A stretch of DNA of 64,000 nt from Dimorphilus gyrociliatus (lineage: Eukaryota > Annelida > Polychaeta > Dinophilidae). The notes beneath the pieces are model-generated. The model was not told where the DNA came from and did not search any database. It saw only the letters and a list, made by a program, of their open reading frames with translations. The position numbers were made by a program, and so were the translations under genes. The stretch lies in NCBI GenBank assembly GCA_904063045.1, contig CAJFCJ010000007.1:4285404-4349403 (forward strand). Direction: 5' to 3'. Shown here piece by piece: positions 11,134-23,405 of the stretch (the stretch's first letter is position 1; the number at the start of each line of letters is the position of its first letter).

Positions 11134-12855
11134 TCAAGAAGCTGATAAAAAAAAACATTTTTTTGGTGCTTTTCTATAAAAGTGCGATAAGAAAAAAATC
11201 TTTTCACTTCTTTGCCTTTGTTATTCTTTATCTATTTTTTCCGTTTTGTTTCTTTTATTCGGTTCTCTTAATTTTTTTTAAGTCACCCTCAATAAGAAAA
11301 AAGGACGTGTGTTGTGTTCACTTTGCCTATTTATATCAATGCTATCATATTCTGAAAATATGTTTTAAGTATACTTGAAAATGTACTTTTAGATAGGAAA
11401 AGGAAACTAATAATGATAAAAAAAATTATTAATACTTTTGTAATTAAATTTCGTTTTCTCAGTAAAACTTGACATTTTTTACAATTTTAATGAAACGTAA
11501 GTTGAAAAACAGTAATGCATGCAATACACAGGTATAAATTTAGTTTGAATTATTCGATTAATATTAACAATTATTTGTTATTTATTAAAAAGTTATTTAA
11601 TCCTTAGTCTAGTATTCCCATATTGATTTTTTTTCTTTAAAATGGGAGCACTAGGTTTAGAAAATCTAATTTATTAACAATAGCCTTTTCTTAATTACAA
11701 CTATTTACTTTGTTTTTTAAATTTGTTATATTTAACCAATATTTTAAAAAATTATGAAGAAATTTTCTATAATAGTATAACGAATAAAAGACAATAAAAT
11801 AGATGTAGGATCTATTATCATGTTTTTACTGAGCAATAAGCATACATTTATATACATATATAGATAGTTTATCAATATTTTAATATTGATAAAACTAGTG
11901 TAATTGTTATTGATTAATGAAAAATTTATGCTAAAATATATATGTGATATATTTTCAATTTGAGCCTATTATCCGCAAGTCGTAAATCTCAAATCTTTTA
12001 TCTATTTACAGTTATTTCTCTTAAAATAACTTGTTATAATAGTATGGTTCTTGTGCTTTACTAATTTTTCTGCAATATAATTTTATAATTGTTTTCGTCC
12101 TAAATGGAATAAAAAGCAACAAGTTAACAGTTGTTTATACTGTATATTGTATATATTTGTTATGAGAACGAAATTTATGTATTAATCAGGAGATAAGTAG
12201 GCCTCAGCACATGTTTCGATCTCGTTGCTAAGCAATACTGTAAACAGGAAAAATTAGGTACCCCAATCCGTTCATTTTAGTTTTAGTGGCAGTTTCGACA
12301 GGAAAATTCTCTCGTCCGAATATTTTCTTTCCACAATGAGAGAAAGTGATATCTAATCCTGAAAGGAGGACAATTTTTCATGAAGAAATCAAATACAAAT
12401 TTTTAAAAGGATATTTTCAGGAGAATAATTCAATCAAAATCGGAAAAGAAATATTTATTAGTGAAATTTATAGCGATATATATAGAAAATATATATATAT
12501 ATATATATAATTCTAAGTGTATATATCAATATATATATATAGAATATAAAATCAAAAAAGAATCAATCGTTCATATCTATAACTTAAGTGAAAATTGGTA
12601 AGTTATAATGTTCTATTCAGAATGTTTTTACTTCTAGATTTACGTTGCAAAAAAAAGAAAAAAAACAAAAGAACAAAAAGAAAAAAGCCTTAAATTTTTA
12701 TGAACACATTAAAATCTACGTCTTTTTTCCTTCCTATCTGCTACATTTAAGATCTGCATTTACTTTTTGTTATCTTAAATCTTGAATGTTCCCTCCTTTA
12801 TTTATTAACTTTTCAACGACAAATATTCATTTAGGTATACTAATTGACTGCAAAG
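11134..12855 (+). other. KMT2 3' UTR and KIF17 promoter/5' leader
   Basis: AT-rich non-coding interval. A candidate AATAAA for KMT2 lies at 12108-12113. KIF17 probably has a non-coding first exon ending at 12597 (AAAATTG|gtaagt) and spliced to an acceptor ending at 12834 (catttag), 21 bases before its ATG. A TA microsatellite covers about 12477-12541. No ORF here looks coding. Confidence 0.6.
12477..12541. repeat. TA dinucleotide microsatellite
   Basis: Nearly uninterrupted TATATA tracts with short breaks, just upstream of the proposed non-coding first exon of KIF17. Confidence 0.85.
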
Positions 12856-15800
12856 ATGGCTGAAGCTGTAAAGGTTATCGTAAGGTGTAGGCCTATGAAC
12901 ACCAGAGAAAAAGATTTACGTTGCGAATGTGTGGTATCAATGGATGGTAAAATAGGACAATGTTCAATAAACAATCCTAATGATAAAAAGGCACCACCAA
13001 AATCCTTTACTTTTGACGGAGCGTTTTTTATCGATTCAACCACTGAACAGATTTACAACGATATTGGCTATCCCTTAGTAGAGGTGAGTTCAAATTTTAT
13101 AAAGAATTATCAAGTTTTCACTTAAACTGTACAACAGTTTGTAAATGTCTTAAAAAAATTTTGAGTATTGTATGAACGTACTATAATAATACTATTAGTT
13201 CACCTTTGACTATATAATTAATGAACATATGAAAAAAACGTCAAGTAGTTATTATTTACTCCTAATACATAGGGCGTCACTGAAGGCTATAATGGTACAA
13301 TATTTGCCTACGGGCAAACAGGATGTGGAAAAAGTTTTAGTATGCAGGGTATAACAAATCCAGCAACGCAAAGGGGAATAATACCAAGGTAAGAAATCTT
13401 CTTTCTTACTCTATTATCAATCCTAATATGTTTTGTAATACGACTAATTGAATTGTTCACTGTGTGTCTCTTATCAATTCCCGTATTTTTCCTATTCTTA
13501 TTAAAGCTGCTTATTACGTAATCGACTCATTTATTGATCTTTTTATTCACAATGTTTTAAACAATCTTTCTATTATACGTGTCATTTGAAAGTTAAAACG
13601 CAAGAAGTTAATTTCTTAATCTTGATCAAGTGCTGTGTTATTGAGTTCATATATATGTATATATATAAATTTATACATACATTTTATATATATATATATA
13701 TAGATGTATATACTAATTTATTAATATATAGTATAGATAACAGTTTAAGCTTGATATTTCCACTTAAACTTCACCAAAAAATTCGTTCATTTGGTTATGT
13801 ATTACTCAATTTTAATCTACAATTATTTAAGAATTAACACAGGCCTAGTATATATTTTCTTAAACACGAGAAAGATCGTGCTTTGAGGGGGGTAAAGAGG
13901 AAGAAAGAGAAGAAGAGAGAGTTATTTGCCTATTTTTACATATGTATATATATATACAAATATATAATTTAGAAAGAGAAAGAATGTTTAAACAATTAGA
14001 ATTGTAACTTGATATGAAGAGATATAAAACATTAATATTTGGAAAATGCAGATTAGTATGTTTAGCTCTTCGAAAAATGGTGTAAAAAAGAAAAAAAAAG
14101 CCGAGAATCGAAAGATCGCCAAGTGAAAAGCATAAATATTTTTATTCAATCGATCCTAATGTCATTGTGCATTAGGTGTTCGCCATAACTTGAAGATTTC
14201 CTTATCGATTTTGTTATATTTATATCCTATAAATATAAAAGAATACACATATAGCTCTATTTTATAAATATACATAGAAATTTATATACTATATATATAT
14301 ATCTATACATAAATATAAATACATATTTGTCTTTACATATATAAAAATTTGAAATATATCTTGTTTCCCAGTTGAAACCACTACATTCTTGTACTGTCTT
14401 CTCCCCCACACCAATTCCTTAATTAGCTATGTATTTTATCAATATTATTATAATTATTAACCTTTAATTTTTATTCTTATATATATGGTTTATGTATAAA
14501 ACAGTGAACAATTCATTATTAGTCATTAAATGAGAATGATTTAGCTATCGTTCTTAAAATATCGAAGAAGAAATTATAAATTGCATTTAATGATTTTCTT
14601 AATAGGGCATTTGACCACATTTTCGAAACTGTACAAGTTACGGAAGGCTCGAAATATTTAATCCATTCTTCGTATCTTGAAATCTATAATGAAGAAATAA
14701 GAGATCTACTTGGTAAAGACTCCAAAAAGAAACTAGATTTAAAGGAGCATCCCGAGAAGGGTGTTTATGTTGCAGGTCTTAGTTTACATCCCTGTAAAAG
14801 TGTTATAGACTGTCAAAAAATTATGGAAAAGGGTTGGGATAATAGATCTGTGGGTGCAACACTGATGAACAAGGATTCGTCTAGGAGTCACTCAATATTT
14901 ACTATACATTTAGAAAGGAGCGAAGTAGATGAATCTGGAGAAGAACATATTAGGGCGGGTAAATTAAACTTGGTCGATTTAGCTGGTTCAGAAAGACAGG
15001 GTAAAACCGGGGCAACAGGAGATCGTCTTAAAGAAGCCACTAAAATTAATTTATCACTTTCGGCACTTGGAAACGTTATTTCCGCACTTGTAGATGGAAA
15101 ATCAAAGCACATACCTTACAGAGATTCTAAATTAACTAGGCTATTACAAGATTCTTTGGGAGGTAACACTAAAACTCTTATGGTTGCTTGTCTTTCTCCC
15201 GCCGATAACAACTACGATGAAACATTGTCAACACTAAGATACGCGAACAGAGCCAAAAATATAAAAAATAAGCCTAAAATTAATGAAGATCCTAAGGATG
15301 CTCTTCTAAGAGAATACTCAGACGAAATTGCTAAGCTAAAGGCTATGTTGAGAGGTGAAATACCTGTAGATCCAGCCCAGTTAGAAGGTGGAGTAGGCGG
15401 TAATTTCAAAGCTAATGCTCCAGCACCTCAAATAAAAGAGAAAATCGTTGAAAAAGTTGTATACGTTAATGGGACAGAAGAGCAGGAAGAAGAAAGAAAC
15501 CAATTAAGAGAGGTAGGTGTATTTTATTACAAGGTATTACGTAATTATTAAATAAGCCTTAAACAATTTTTTTGTAAGTAAATGAATAAGATAAAAAAGA
15601 AAATGAGAAACAAGCAAGCTTATTATCATATTGATTAAAATTAGTAGCTAAAATAACGGGCACTTAAAAAAAGCACTTTTTCTACTAATTTATTTGTCTT
15701 TCTTTATGTTTAAGAAAAAAATATCAATAAAACAAATATAAAACACTTTAAATCAATTAATCGAATTATATTAAGGTCTTTGTTTTATAGACCTATGCAG

Positions 15801-18800
15801 CCGCAATATGTAAATGAATTTATTTATTATTAACTAAGTTAAACTCACCTTTTATTTTATTTTTTATTTTTTATCTATTTTTTTTTCAATCGAAAAATCA
15901 CTTATACAGAAAATCACAACGGTAAGAATATAAATAGTAATAACATCTAAGAATTAAACTAAATCAAACCAAGAAAAAAAGCATTAATCATATATCAGAT
16001 TTGTTTTTTTTTCTCTTTCTATCTTCCTTTGTCCCCTTACCTATCGTTTTTCTGTCTTCTACTTACCTTTACCATCTCTCCATCTTGAAATAATTTAAAA
16101 ATATGCTTCAGACAATTAATATTTCTTTTAAGTAGTTAATTTAGTTTAGTCTAGTAGTAAAGCTTATTACGATTTTTTGTTGCATACGATATCGTATATC
16201 AATAATTTGATAATATTATATAAAACTTTATGTAATAAAAATTATATTAGAAAGCACTTTCTGTCAAATATTTGATAAAAAAAATACTGAAAAGTCTTTC
16301 TAAAATACTTTTTTTTATCCTTTGATTTTACTGTTTCATTCTGTCATTATCTAGTTTTATTTATAAATTAAAAAGACTAATTATTTAATGTTTTGTTCAT
16401 TCTTCTTCACAAATAATTATCTCATTTATATTTTAAGAGAGAAATTTGCTTCTAATATTTTTTTATTTCAATATTAATTAGATATATTTATATTAACTTT
16501 TTATTTACATTGTTAGGAATATGAGGAAAAGATTGAAAAATTACAAAAAGCATACGAAGAACAAAAACTTAGTGCAGATGCAAGAGAAAATGAATTAGAA
16601 AAGTAATTTTTTGTTTAATTTTAATTCTTAATTCTATTTAATTTATTTATAGATTGAGAAGTCAATACGAGGCAGATATAGAGAGTGTTAATACAAATGA
16701 TGCAGAGTTAGGTGAACCAGGTAACAAAGTTTTTACAATATCTTTATTCCTTTATTCCGTTATTTAATTCTATCGAAGACTATAATTAGAACATAGATAG
16801 GATCTCTTGGCAAAGGCTTTAGCACTATTATGGCATTTTATTATTTATGTTCATATATACAATATACTGTATTTACTTTCAACACACATTTTTTTGGGTT
16901 ATACAAGATTAGGCGATATCTTTCAATTTTTTTTTACTATATAAATTATTATTTGGGGCGTTAAGTTCGTCTTGCTAAACCGTCGTCAACTCCTCGAATA
17001 ACTTCATCGGGTAGTTTACATTTTGTACCGGAAGAGGAAGAAATGGATTTTGAACCTGAAAGTGTTACTAGGAGTAGAGAACCTTTAAAGAATATAGCTT
17101 TAAAAGCAAAAATAAATAGAAGAAAAAGCCATCAAAACATTGTTCTTGAAACCGACGATAGAATGGATAGGCTTTATGCAGCCCTGGATGGTGAGAGGGT
17201 TGAAAATTAATTGAATTTCTCTTTAACCTGATTAAAAGCAGATTAACCTAGTTATTTCCAATAGAAACAGTTTAAAAATCTCATGCTTATTATTATCTTG
17301 CTATTTCCTTAGTTTTATTGAACGAAGGCAAATTTATTTTCCATTAAGAATGATTAATTTCATTCTTCTATTTTTATATACTCTATTTTTTCATGATTCG
17401 TTTATTTTTCAATCTATCATCTCTAACAAAATGCTAAAAAAAGTTGTTTTTTGAAAAATTAAGTTGCTGGTACTAAAGGATCAAAGAATGGTAAAAGTCC
17501 TCGTAGTAGGAAAGGTAATAATACTGTATGGTTCACGAATATTTAATATGGATTGTCTTTAGTTGTTTAATTTGGTTTACATAAAAAAAAGTCGGGTTGA
17601 TGAAGGGAATAGTTATGCTATTCGTTTCATTACCATAGGGGAAGAATAAAATCAAATGTAGCGGGTGAAGGAGATTAGAGAAGAAAGAGCCGTATATTTC
17701 TATTCATTCTTACTCATAATAAGAGAATAACAGAAAGGATAAAGATCTTGTTTAATACAGTATGGTGAATTAAACATTTCAAACTGAAACTTTCCAATAG
17801 TGAAAAGAAAGGAGAAATATTATTGTAATATATATGATCAAGTAATAACATTTAAATGCTATAGTTGAAAGTTAACATATAGGAAAAGTGTAGTTCTTTA
17901 AAGACGATTTCGAGTCATGTAACCTATTTCAAGACTATCAGGTTATTATCCGCTATATTCTATATGTAGTAGAAGGATATGAATATCAACTTTAAACTAA
18001 ATGATAAGTAGGAGTATTTATTGTATATCGCTATTTCTTCGTTTATTGGTCAAGTCTACTTCAAACTAACATTTACAAAAAGAGGAATGCTTACAATAAA
18101 AGTACTTTATCTCAAGCGTCAAATTTGCAATAATTTAATAACGTGGTGAATATTTAGCTCAACTATGTAAAAAGGATTAATAAGCTAAAGAAATCTTTTA
18201 TAAAATTATTTTATTTATTACTTCTTATGAGTAATAGAATCAATGTTATATACTAATATTGGAGGCGGTCTATTTTCAATAAAAAATCCAGCCCCCTACA
18301 ATATCCCAATAATTTTCTAGAAGCGAATATAAAATTAAATACAGGATTTAACAAGTATCAATATAATTAATTAGCTTAAGAGAAATATAAATACTATTTG
18401 TTCCTTCCCTCTATTTGTTAAAAATCAATTTTTTTTAATTCTGCACAACTAAAACACAGATGGTGTTTTTGATGAATTAACAAATCTTTATGTGTTTTTT
18501 TTATCTTCTCAACTTTCCTTATTATCTATCTACCTGTTTCTCTCTTTCTCTCATTTTACTCTCTTACAAGGTTTACCCTTGAAATATTTATTAGTTAAAT
18601 ATATTCATTTCATATTATTTTTTTTTAACAGCTAAAGCAAAGTCAACGACTCTTCAAGATGAAATTGAAGAGGTAACAGATTAACTTCTTTTACCCAAAT
18701 TTCTTGTCATTTATTCAACAATACCCCATTATGCTTTAAATATTACAACTATATTGTGGTGCCATCTTGAATTTTCTTATACCTTAAATATTTTCTTTTC

Positions 18801-20728
18801 TTTGCAGATTGGTGAGGAGGATGAATCTTATAATGGCTCAGATGATCGTCAAGTTCAAAAAGCCACTAGAATTGTTGAAGGAGATGAAGAGATTCTTCAA
18901 GAAGAAGCGAAAAGAAGGTATAAGTCATAAGCATGAATAACTAAATACCAGTTTTAGATCTTATCTGAGATAATCTATCCATGATTTCATCTTATTAAAT
19001 TCAACTTAGTAAGATAGTTAAAAGGTTTATTTATCAGGAAAAGAGCCCAAGTTTAAACCTAACAAATTGCGTCTAATCTATTCATTGATTTAACTAAAGC
19101 TTAATTGATTATTTGAAAACATAAAAAACAGACCATCTAAAGTGGAAATTGAAGCGGAAGCTCGACACAGGTAGAGCATAAAACTGCACAAAGAGAAAAT
19201 ATTTATTTTATTATTATTTGGGTCACTTTTAAAAGCGAAGGCGTTTTAAAACGTCAATTTTTTTTCTGTTTCTTTTCCTCTTTTATTTTGGCTCAGCTTT
19301 TTTGAATAACAAATCTTGATGTTATATTGTGATTTACATTTTATAAAACACTCTATTCCTTATTTTTCAATTTGAAATAAACCACAGAACAACTTATATA
19401 ACTCACATATCACATATTTATTTATATATTATATATTTTACTTGTATAATAATGTTTTTTTTATCACGAGTTCATCAACTTACTTTTGTGTAATTAGTTA
19501 TCTATATTATTAATGATTTTACTTATTTCAATCTGTTAGATTGGCTGAACTTCAACAAGCCATGGTCGGAGGTGAAATGAAAAATAATGAAGAAGTCAAA
19601 GAGCGTAGAAGAAAGAGAAAACATCATGCTGAAGAAAGAAAACAAAAATTAGCAGGTAAATGATTGAATTTCCAATAGTTTTCACAACAGTACAAAATAT
19701 TTAATAATTGTACAGAGGCTCTTCAGAATATGGATGGAGATGATATTATGCTACAAATATATGATAATGCGCAAGATGAAGTTCGCATTAAAGATAAACA
19801 ATTAAGAAAAGCGCAGAATACTGTAAATAATATATTTATAATTATATTATTCAGGTGGAAAAGCTCTTAAGAACTTTATTTAACTTTCAGATGATATCAT
19901 TGAGAAGCGAAATTGCAGATTTACAATCAGAATTTGAATTCGATCGCAGTACTTATCTCGATACCATTAGAAAGCAAGAACAACAATTTAAACTAATCCA
20001 GTCTATACTCGATAAAGTATCTCCTACAATAAGGCGAGATTGTAATTATGCTAATCTTGATAGAATAAAAGCGCAAAGCAAGTAAGTTAAATTTAGATTA
20101 TAAGTTTATTCCTCTTTTGTAATTACAACTATTTTATCAACTTTATTATATTTATCATTAATTTATAAGATGGGATGAAGAAAGTGAAACTTGGATATTA
20201 CCCAAAATGACTATTGAAAGAACAGTCTTGCCCTCCGTACCTGGAGGAATAACACCAACTGCTAGACAAGAGAATCCTCGAATGCGAGTTAATGGTACTG
20301 CTGTTTATTCTGAAGAAGATAGAAATGCTGAAGATGCTTATTTAATGAAACTACAAGAAAGAGGCAATAGTGAGTCTCCAAGTTATTTTGCTAATCGGAG
20401 ACAGGATACTCTCATATCAAATGCTCAACAAGATAGAAACAGAGGTATATTATAATGGAATAACCTACTAAATTGATCTGATTAAAAATAGTGTTTGTTT
20501 TTAGTTTTAGGACGATCCAAAAGCCCAAATGGACTACTAACAAATGGGAATACTCAAGTGGGGGGTGAGCTTAATTTTCAAGATAAAAGAGCCGCTGAAG
20601 TTCACGGTCAAATGTTGGGAGACGGAATTGATAGGAAGCCGATAAGATTAGAATCGCTCCCAACAGCTTCGGCAAATATGAAGAAGAATAAAAAGAAGAA
20701 AAATATTAACACAATGGAATATTATTAA
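12856..20728 (+). CDS. KIF17: Kinesin-2 family homodimeric motor KIF17 (OSM-3 type)
   Basis: Plus-end microtubule motor involved in intraflagellar and dendritic transport. Fifteen coding exons: 12856-13083, 13273-13388, 14606-15512, 16517-16602, 16653-16720, 16966-17190, 17464-17514, 18632-18672, 18808-18917, 19132-19170, 19540-19655, 19716-19822, 19891-20081, 20170-20444, 20505-20728; 927 residues. The ATG has a good context (AAGATGG). The motor domain carries P-loop GQTGCGKS (90-97), switch [12 protein letters not shown], switch [10 protein letters not shown] and [19 protein letters not shown] at its end. Tail matches to KIF17 are [29 protein letters not shown] and IRLESLP, and the basic C-terminus (KKNKKKKN) resembles the KIF17 ciliary/nuclear localisation signal. 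Serine-to-cysteine in the P-loop is unusual. An alternative acceptor at 19854 would add twelve in-frame residues before 19891. Confidence 0.93.
13389..14605 (+). other. Long KIF17 intron 2
   Basis: Intron of 1217 bp inside the motor-domain coding region, bounded by CAAG|gtaaga and aatag|GGCATTT. It contains several TA-rich microsatellite patches (about 13650-13730, 13940-13965 and 14265-14345) and a purine-rich patch (13880-13925). No additional exon is evident. Confidence 0.8.
15513..16516 (+). other. Long KIF17 intron 3
   Basis: Intron of 1004 bp between the end of the motor/neck region and the first coiled-coil exon, bounded by GAG|gtaggt and gttag|GAATATG. It is AT-rich with poly-T and poly-A stretches. 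I see no gene in it. Confidence 0.8.
17515..18631 (+). other. Long KIF17 intron 7
   Basis: Intron of 1117 bp between the 51-base exon at 17464-17514 and the 41-base exon at 18632-18672. Both flanking exons are short and in phase, so this part of the tail is a plausible region for alternative splicing. No ORF of interest. Confidence 0.7.
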
Positions 20729-21562
20729 GCAATTTTTCAGCATGGGGATAATTGAAAGAAGCGAAACTTAAAGTGTTCACCCCATTGTTTTAGTTTATTT
20801 TATTTTCGTTATATAAAGCTTATGCAATTCTATTTTCGTCCATATATTAGAGTATTTGTTTACTTGATTATATTTTAAGAAATCAAATAACAACAAATGT
20901 CACCACCAGAAAATGTTGACCAATTAACGTCAGACTATCTTTCACTCAACTTAGGTAAATTATGTCCCATTATCAGTTTTGAATCACTAGCAAAAGCTGC
21001 TGATATACTTTCTGAAAGTCTTTCTATTGAGGGAAGTAAGATTACAAGATAAATAAATCTCTTTGAATATTCTAATTGGGACTGCCGACTATACACTATA
21101 CATCAGCTTTTGATATGATTTAACAACTTTAGAGGGTATTTCTGTATTTCTATGACGTTAAAGGTAAATTTTACTCCTGAAGAATTCTGCCAACGATAGT
21201 GTTTTCTACTTGATTTTTTTAGCCATGTTTCCCAGTCAGTATTTAATACTGTTTTTGATTAAATGTTTTTTGGTGTGTGTTTTTTTTTTCACTTGATATT
21301 CACTAAATTTCAAGATAAACTCAATTAAAAAAATATGAAAAACAATCTTTTTTTAGTTCTCTTCAAATGTAAAATTAACAGAAAACACAAAGTACTTTTA
21401 TTAACTAAACGCTTTTTCTTCAACTTATTAAAGTAGCTGCAGATTTCGCAACAACAAAAATATGGCCGAAACAGTATGATAAAAGTGAATATTTAAATAG
21501 ACGAAAAAATTTTAGTCTCTAACATCTTAACGCTTTCGTTCTTCTTTCTTTGTTTTTCAGTT
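20729..21562. other. Interval between convergent KIF17 and COPS1 stop codons
   Basis: Holds the 3' UTRs of KIF17 (+) and COPS1 (-). It contains a small + strand ORF (20897-21052), an AATAAA on + at 21052-21057, and an AATAAA on the minus strand at 21397-21402 suitable for COPS1. The remainder is AT-rich with no recognised element. Confidence 0.6.
20897..21052 (+). CDS. Small hypothetical ORF (51 aa) downstream of KIF17
   Basis: ATG at 20897 opens a 51-residue frame beginning MSPPENVDQL and ending SIEGSKITR before TAA at 21050. Its composition (acidic and amphipathic, with LAKAADILSESLS predicted helical) is more protein-like than the surrounding AT-rich DNA, and an AATAAA overlaps its stop. 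It starts 168 bases after the KIF17 stop. It could be a tiny gene, the first exon of a spliced gene (a possible donor TTAG|gtaaat lies inside it), or a chance frame in the KIF17 3' UTR. I do not recognise a family. Confidence 0.25.
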   Translation: MSPPENVDQLTSDYLSLNLGKLCPIISFESLAKAADILSESLSIEGSKITR

Positions 21563-22975
21563 TTAATGTCGCGCAGTAGCATTAACTTCATTTCTCATTG
21601 GACATTCTCTCGTTACTTGATTTGTGCTTTTAACTTGTAGACCTGCTTTTAGAACTGCACTGCGAAATAACATTGATTTCATTCTCCATTCGTAATCTTT
21701 ACCAACTTGAATAGCTTTTTCAAAAGTTGTCTTCTTTTCATCAACTCTTTTTGCATAAAGTATCTAAAGAAATAACAAATGAGCAACATTACATAAATAT
21801 AGTAATATAGAACTTTTTACCTTCAATTTACTATCGATTCTTGCATTAATTTGCCCATCAAGAATTAATTTCATTAGCTCATCTTCCAAATTCGAAACTG
21901 TTGTATTGAAAGCCTCCGCCATTTTATGCATATTTGCACTTGTATATGGTCTAAAATATTGTTTTAGAGCTCTCTTCCTTATTTCGTTGTAGAGAATTTC
22001 AATATGTGGAGCTAAGTAGATATCGAGTAGTAAAGCATCTTTTATTTTATCCAGAGTTTTCAGGCATTGGGCATATTTAGAATTATAGAAATCGTATAAA
22101 ACTTCGCGTAATTGAGGTTCAAGTTCGAGAAACAGTTTAAATGAAACTGAACTTAATACCATTCTTTGTAATTCCTGCCGATCAAAAGTTGCTAATGAAG
22201 TTAATACTCCCAATACAGCTATATTATTAGCGCTAGTCATATCAGGAATGTCAGAATATTCGAATTGCGCTTGAAGGAAAGCCTTAGCCGCTGATTTATA
22301 TTTACCAAGAGAGAGCTCAGCTAGACCAGATGCACATTTTAGACGAGTAACAATATTCGGATGACTATCCTCTAATTCAACGTTTAAAGAAGTTTGAGCC
22401 TTATTTACGTAACTTAATACGTGCGACCAGTTTTGAAGATATACGCTAACTTTAATAACATTTAAGCACATATAAATTATATGTAAAGGTGCCGTACAGA
22501 AATCTCTCGCTCTTGAATAGCATTTTAAAGCATTATTTAAATCTCCACAATCCAAATAATGATCACCCAAATCGTCAAGTCCTCTTCTAATACTTTCTTT
22601 TATTGAATTTGACTTATAATTTTTTAAATCAGTATCTAGTTTTTCCAATTTTAGAGCAGATTTTTTAGTTGTTATTTCAAGCCAATTGTAATCAACGGAA
22701 ACCATGTTCGGGCACGATACCTCCAATTGCTGAACAATTTGCTCGAATAATTGAACATTGAAAGTTTGCATACATGTATTTAGAGCCAGTTTCAAAGCTT
22801 CAAGTCTTATAGAAGGACAGTGTTGAGCTATATACTGCAGCCGGTAAATTTTAGCCAGACCTGAGAAATTTGATGTTAAAGATTCTAGGTCAACATTTAC
22901 ATTTTCAACTAGATGATTTAAAGCGTTTGCATTATCGTTCTCTTCAGGGATCACGTCTACCTGCATAGGCTCCAT
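21563..22975 (-). CDS. COPS1: COP9 signalosome complex subunit 1
   Basis: CSN1 is the PCI-domain scaffold subunit of the COP9 signalosome, which removes NEDD8 from cullins. Two exons on the minus strand, 22975-21821 and 21763-21563, encode 451 residues. Recognisable features: a helical TPR-like region ([37 protein letters not shown]), the PCI core ([43 protein letters not shown]), the winged-helix part ([13 protein letters not shown]) and the CSN1 tail ([28 protein letters not shown]). The start is MEPMQVD at 22975. The frame upstream is open but contains a strong acceptor (cgtttcccctcag), so the 5' UTR is probably spliced. The intron is 57 bp. Human CSN1 is slightly longer. Confidence 0.93.
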
Positions 22976-23405
22976 TACTTTCAAGTTGTCTGAGGGGAAA
23001 CGCGAATATAAAGAACTACACGAAATTATAAACATCGGATAGAATTTATATAGTAAATACTTGCTAAATCAAAGCTCACTTCCAATAGACAGTTAACTAT
23101 TTTATTATTTTTGCTTGACGTAACGCAACCAAAGACAATTAACTTATTATTCGTAAATAATTCCAGATATTCACCAGAAGCAAAATTTTAAATAGGAAGT
23201 AGACAAACTTCCGGAAATGACGTTGTTATTTATAGTCACCGTCCGGTATTGAAACTAAAAATTTAAGGGATAATAAAATTTACTTAACAAAAAATTGTGT
23301 GCACTTTATAGCCCAACTCAAATATTCTCTGCTCTCTGATTCTTACGGGCAGCCAAGCTTCTCGATGGATTAACATAGCTGAATGCCGAAACAATACTAA
23401 CAGCA
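22976..23405. promoter_or_regulatory. Probable shared promoter of COPS1 (-) and BIVM (+)
   Basis: Only 430 bp separate the two divergent start codons, and this must hold both 5' UTRs plus a probable COPS1 UTR intron. Short open frames on the minus strand overlap BIVM exon 1 and do not look coding. No clear TATA box; some CCGGAAG/CTTCCGG ETS-like patches occur near 23205-23215. Confidence 0.5.

Noticed and set aside
11112..11378. 88-codon frame overlapping the end of KMT2
   Set aside because: It is an alternative frame through the post-SET codons and T-rich 3' UTR; the KMT2 frame explains the conserved part.
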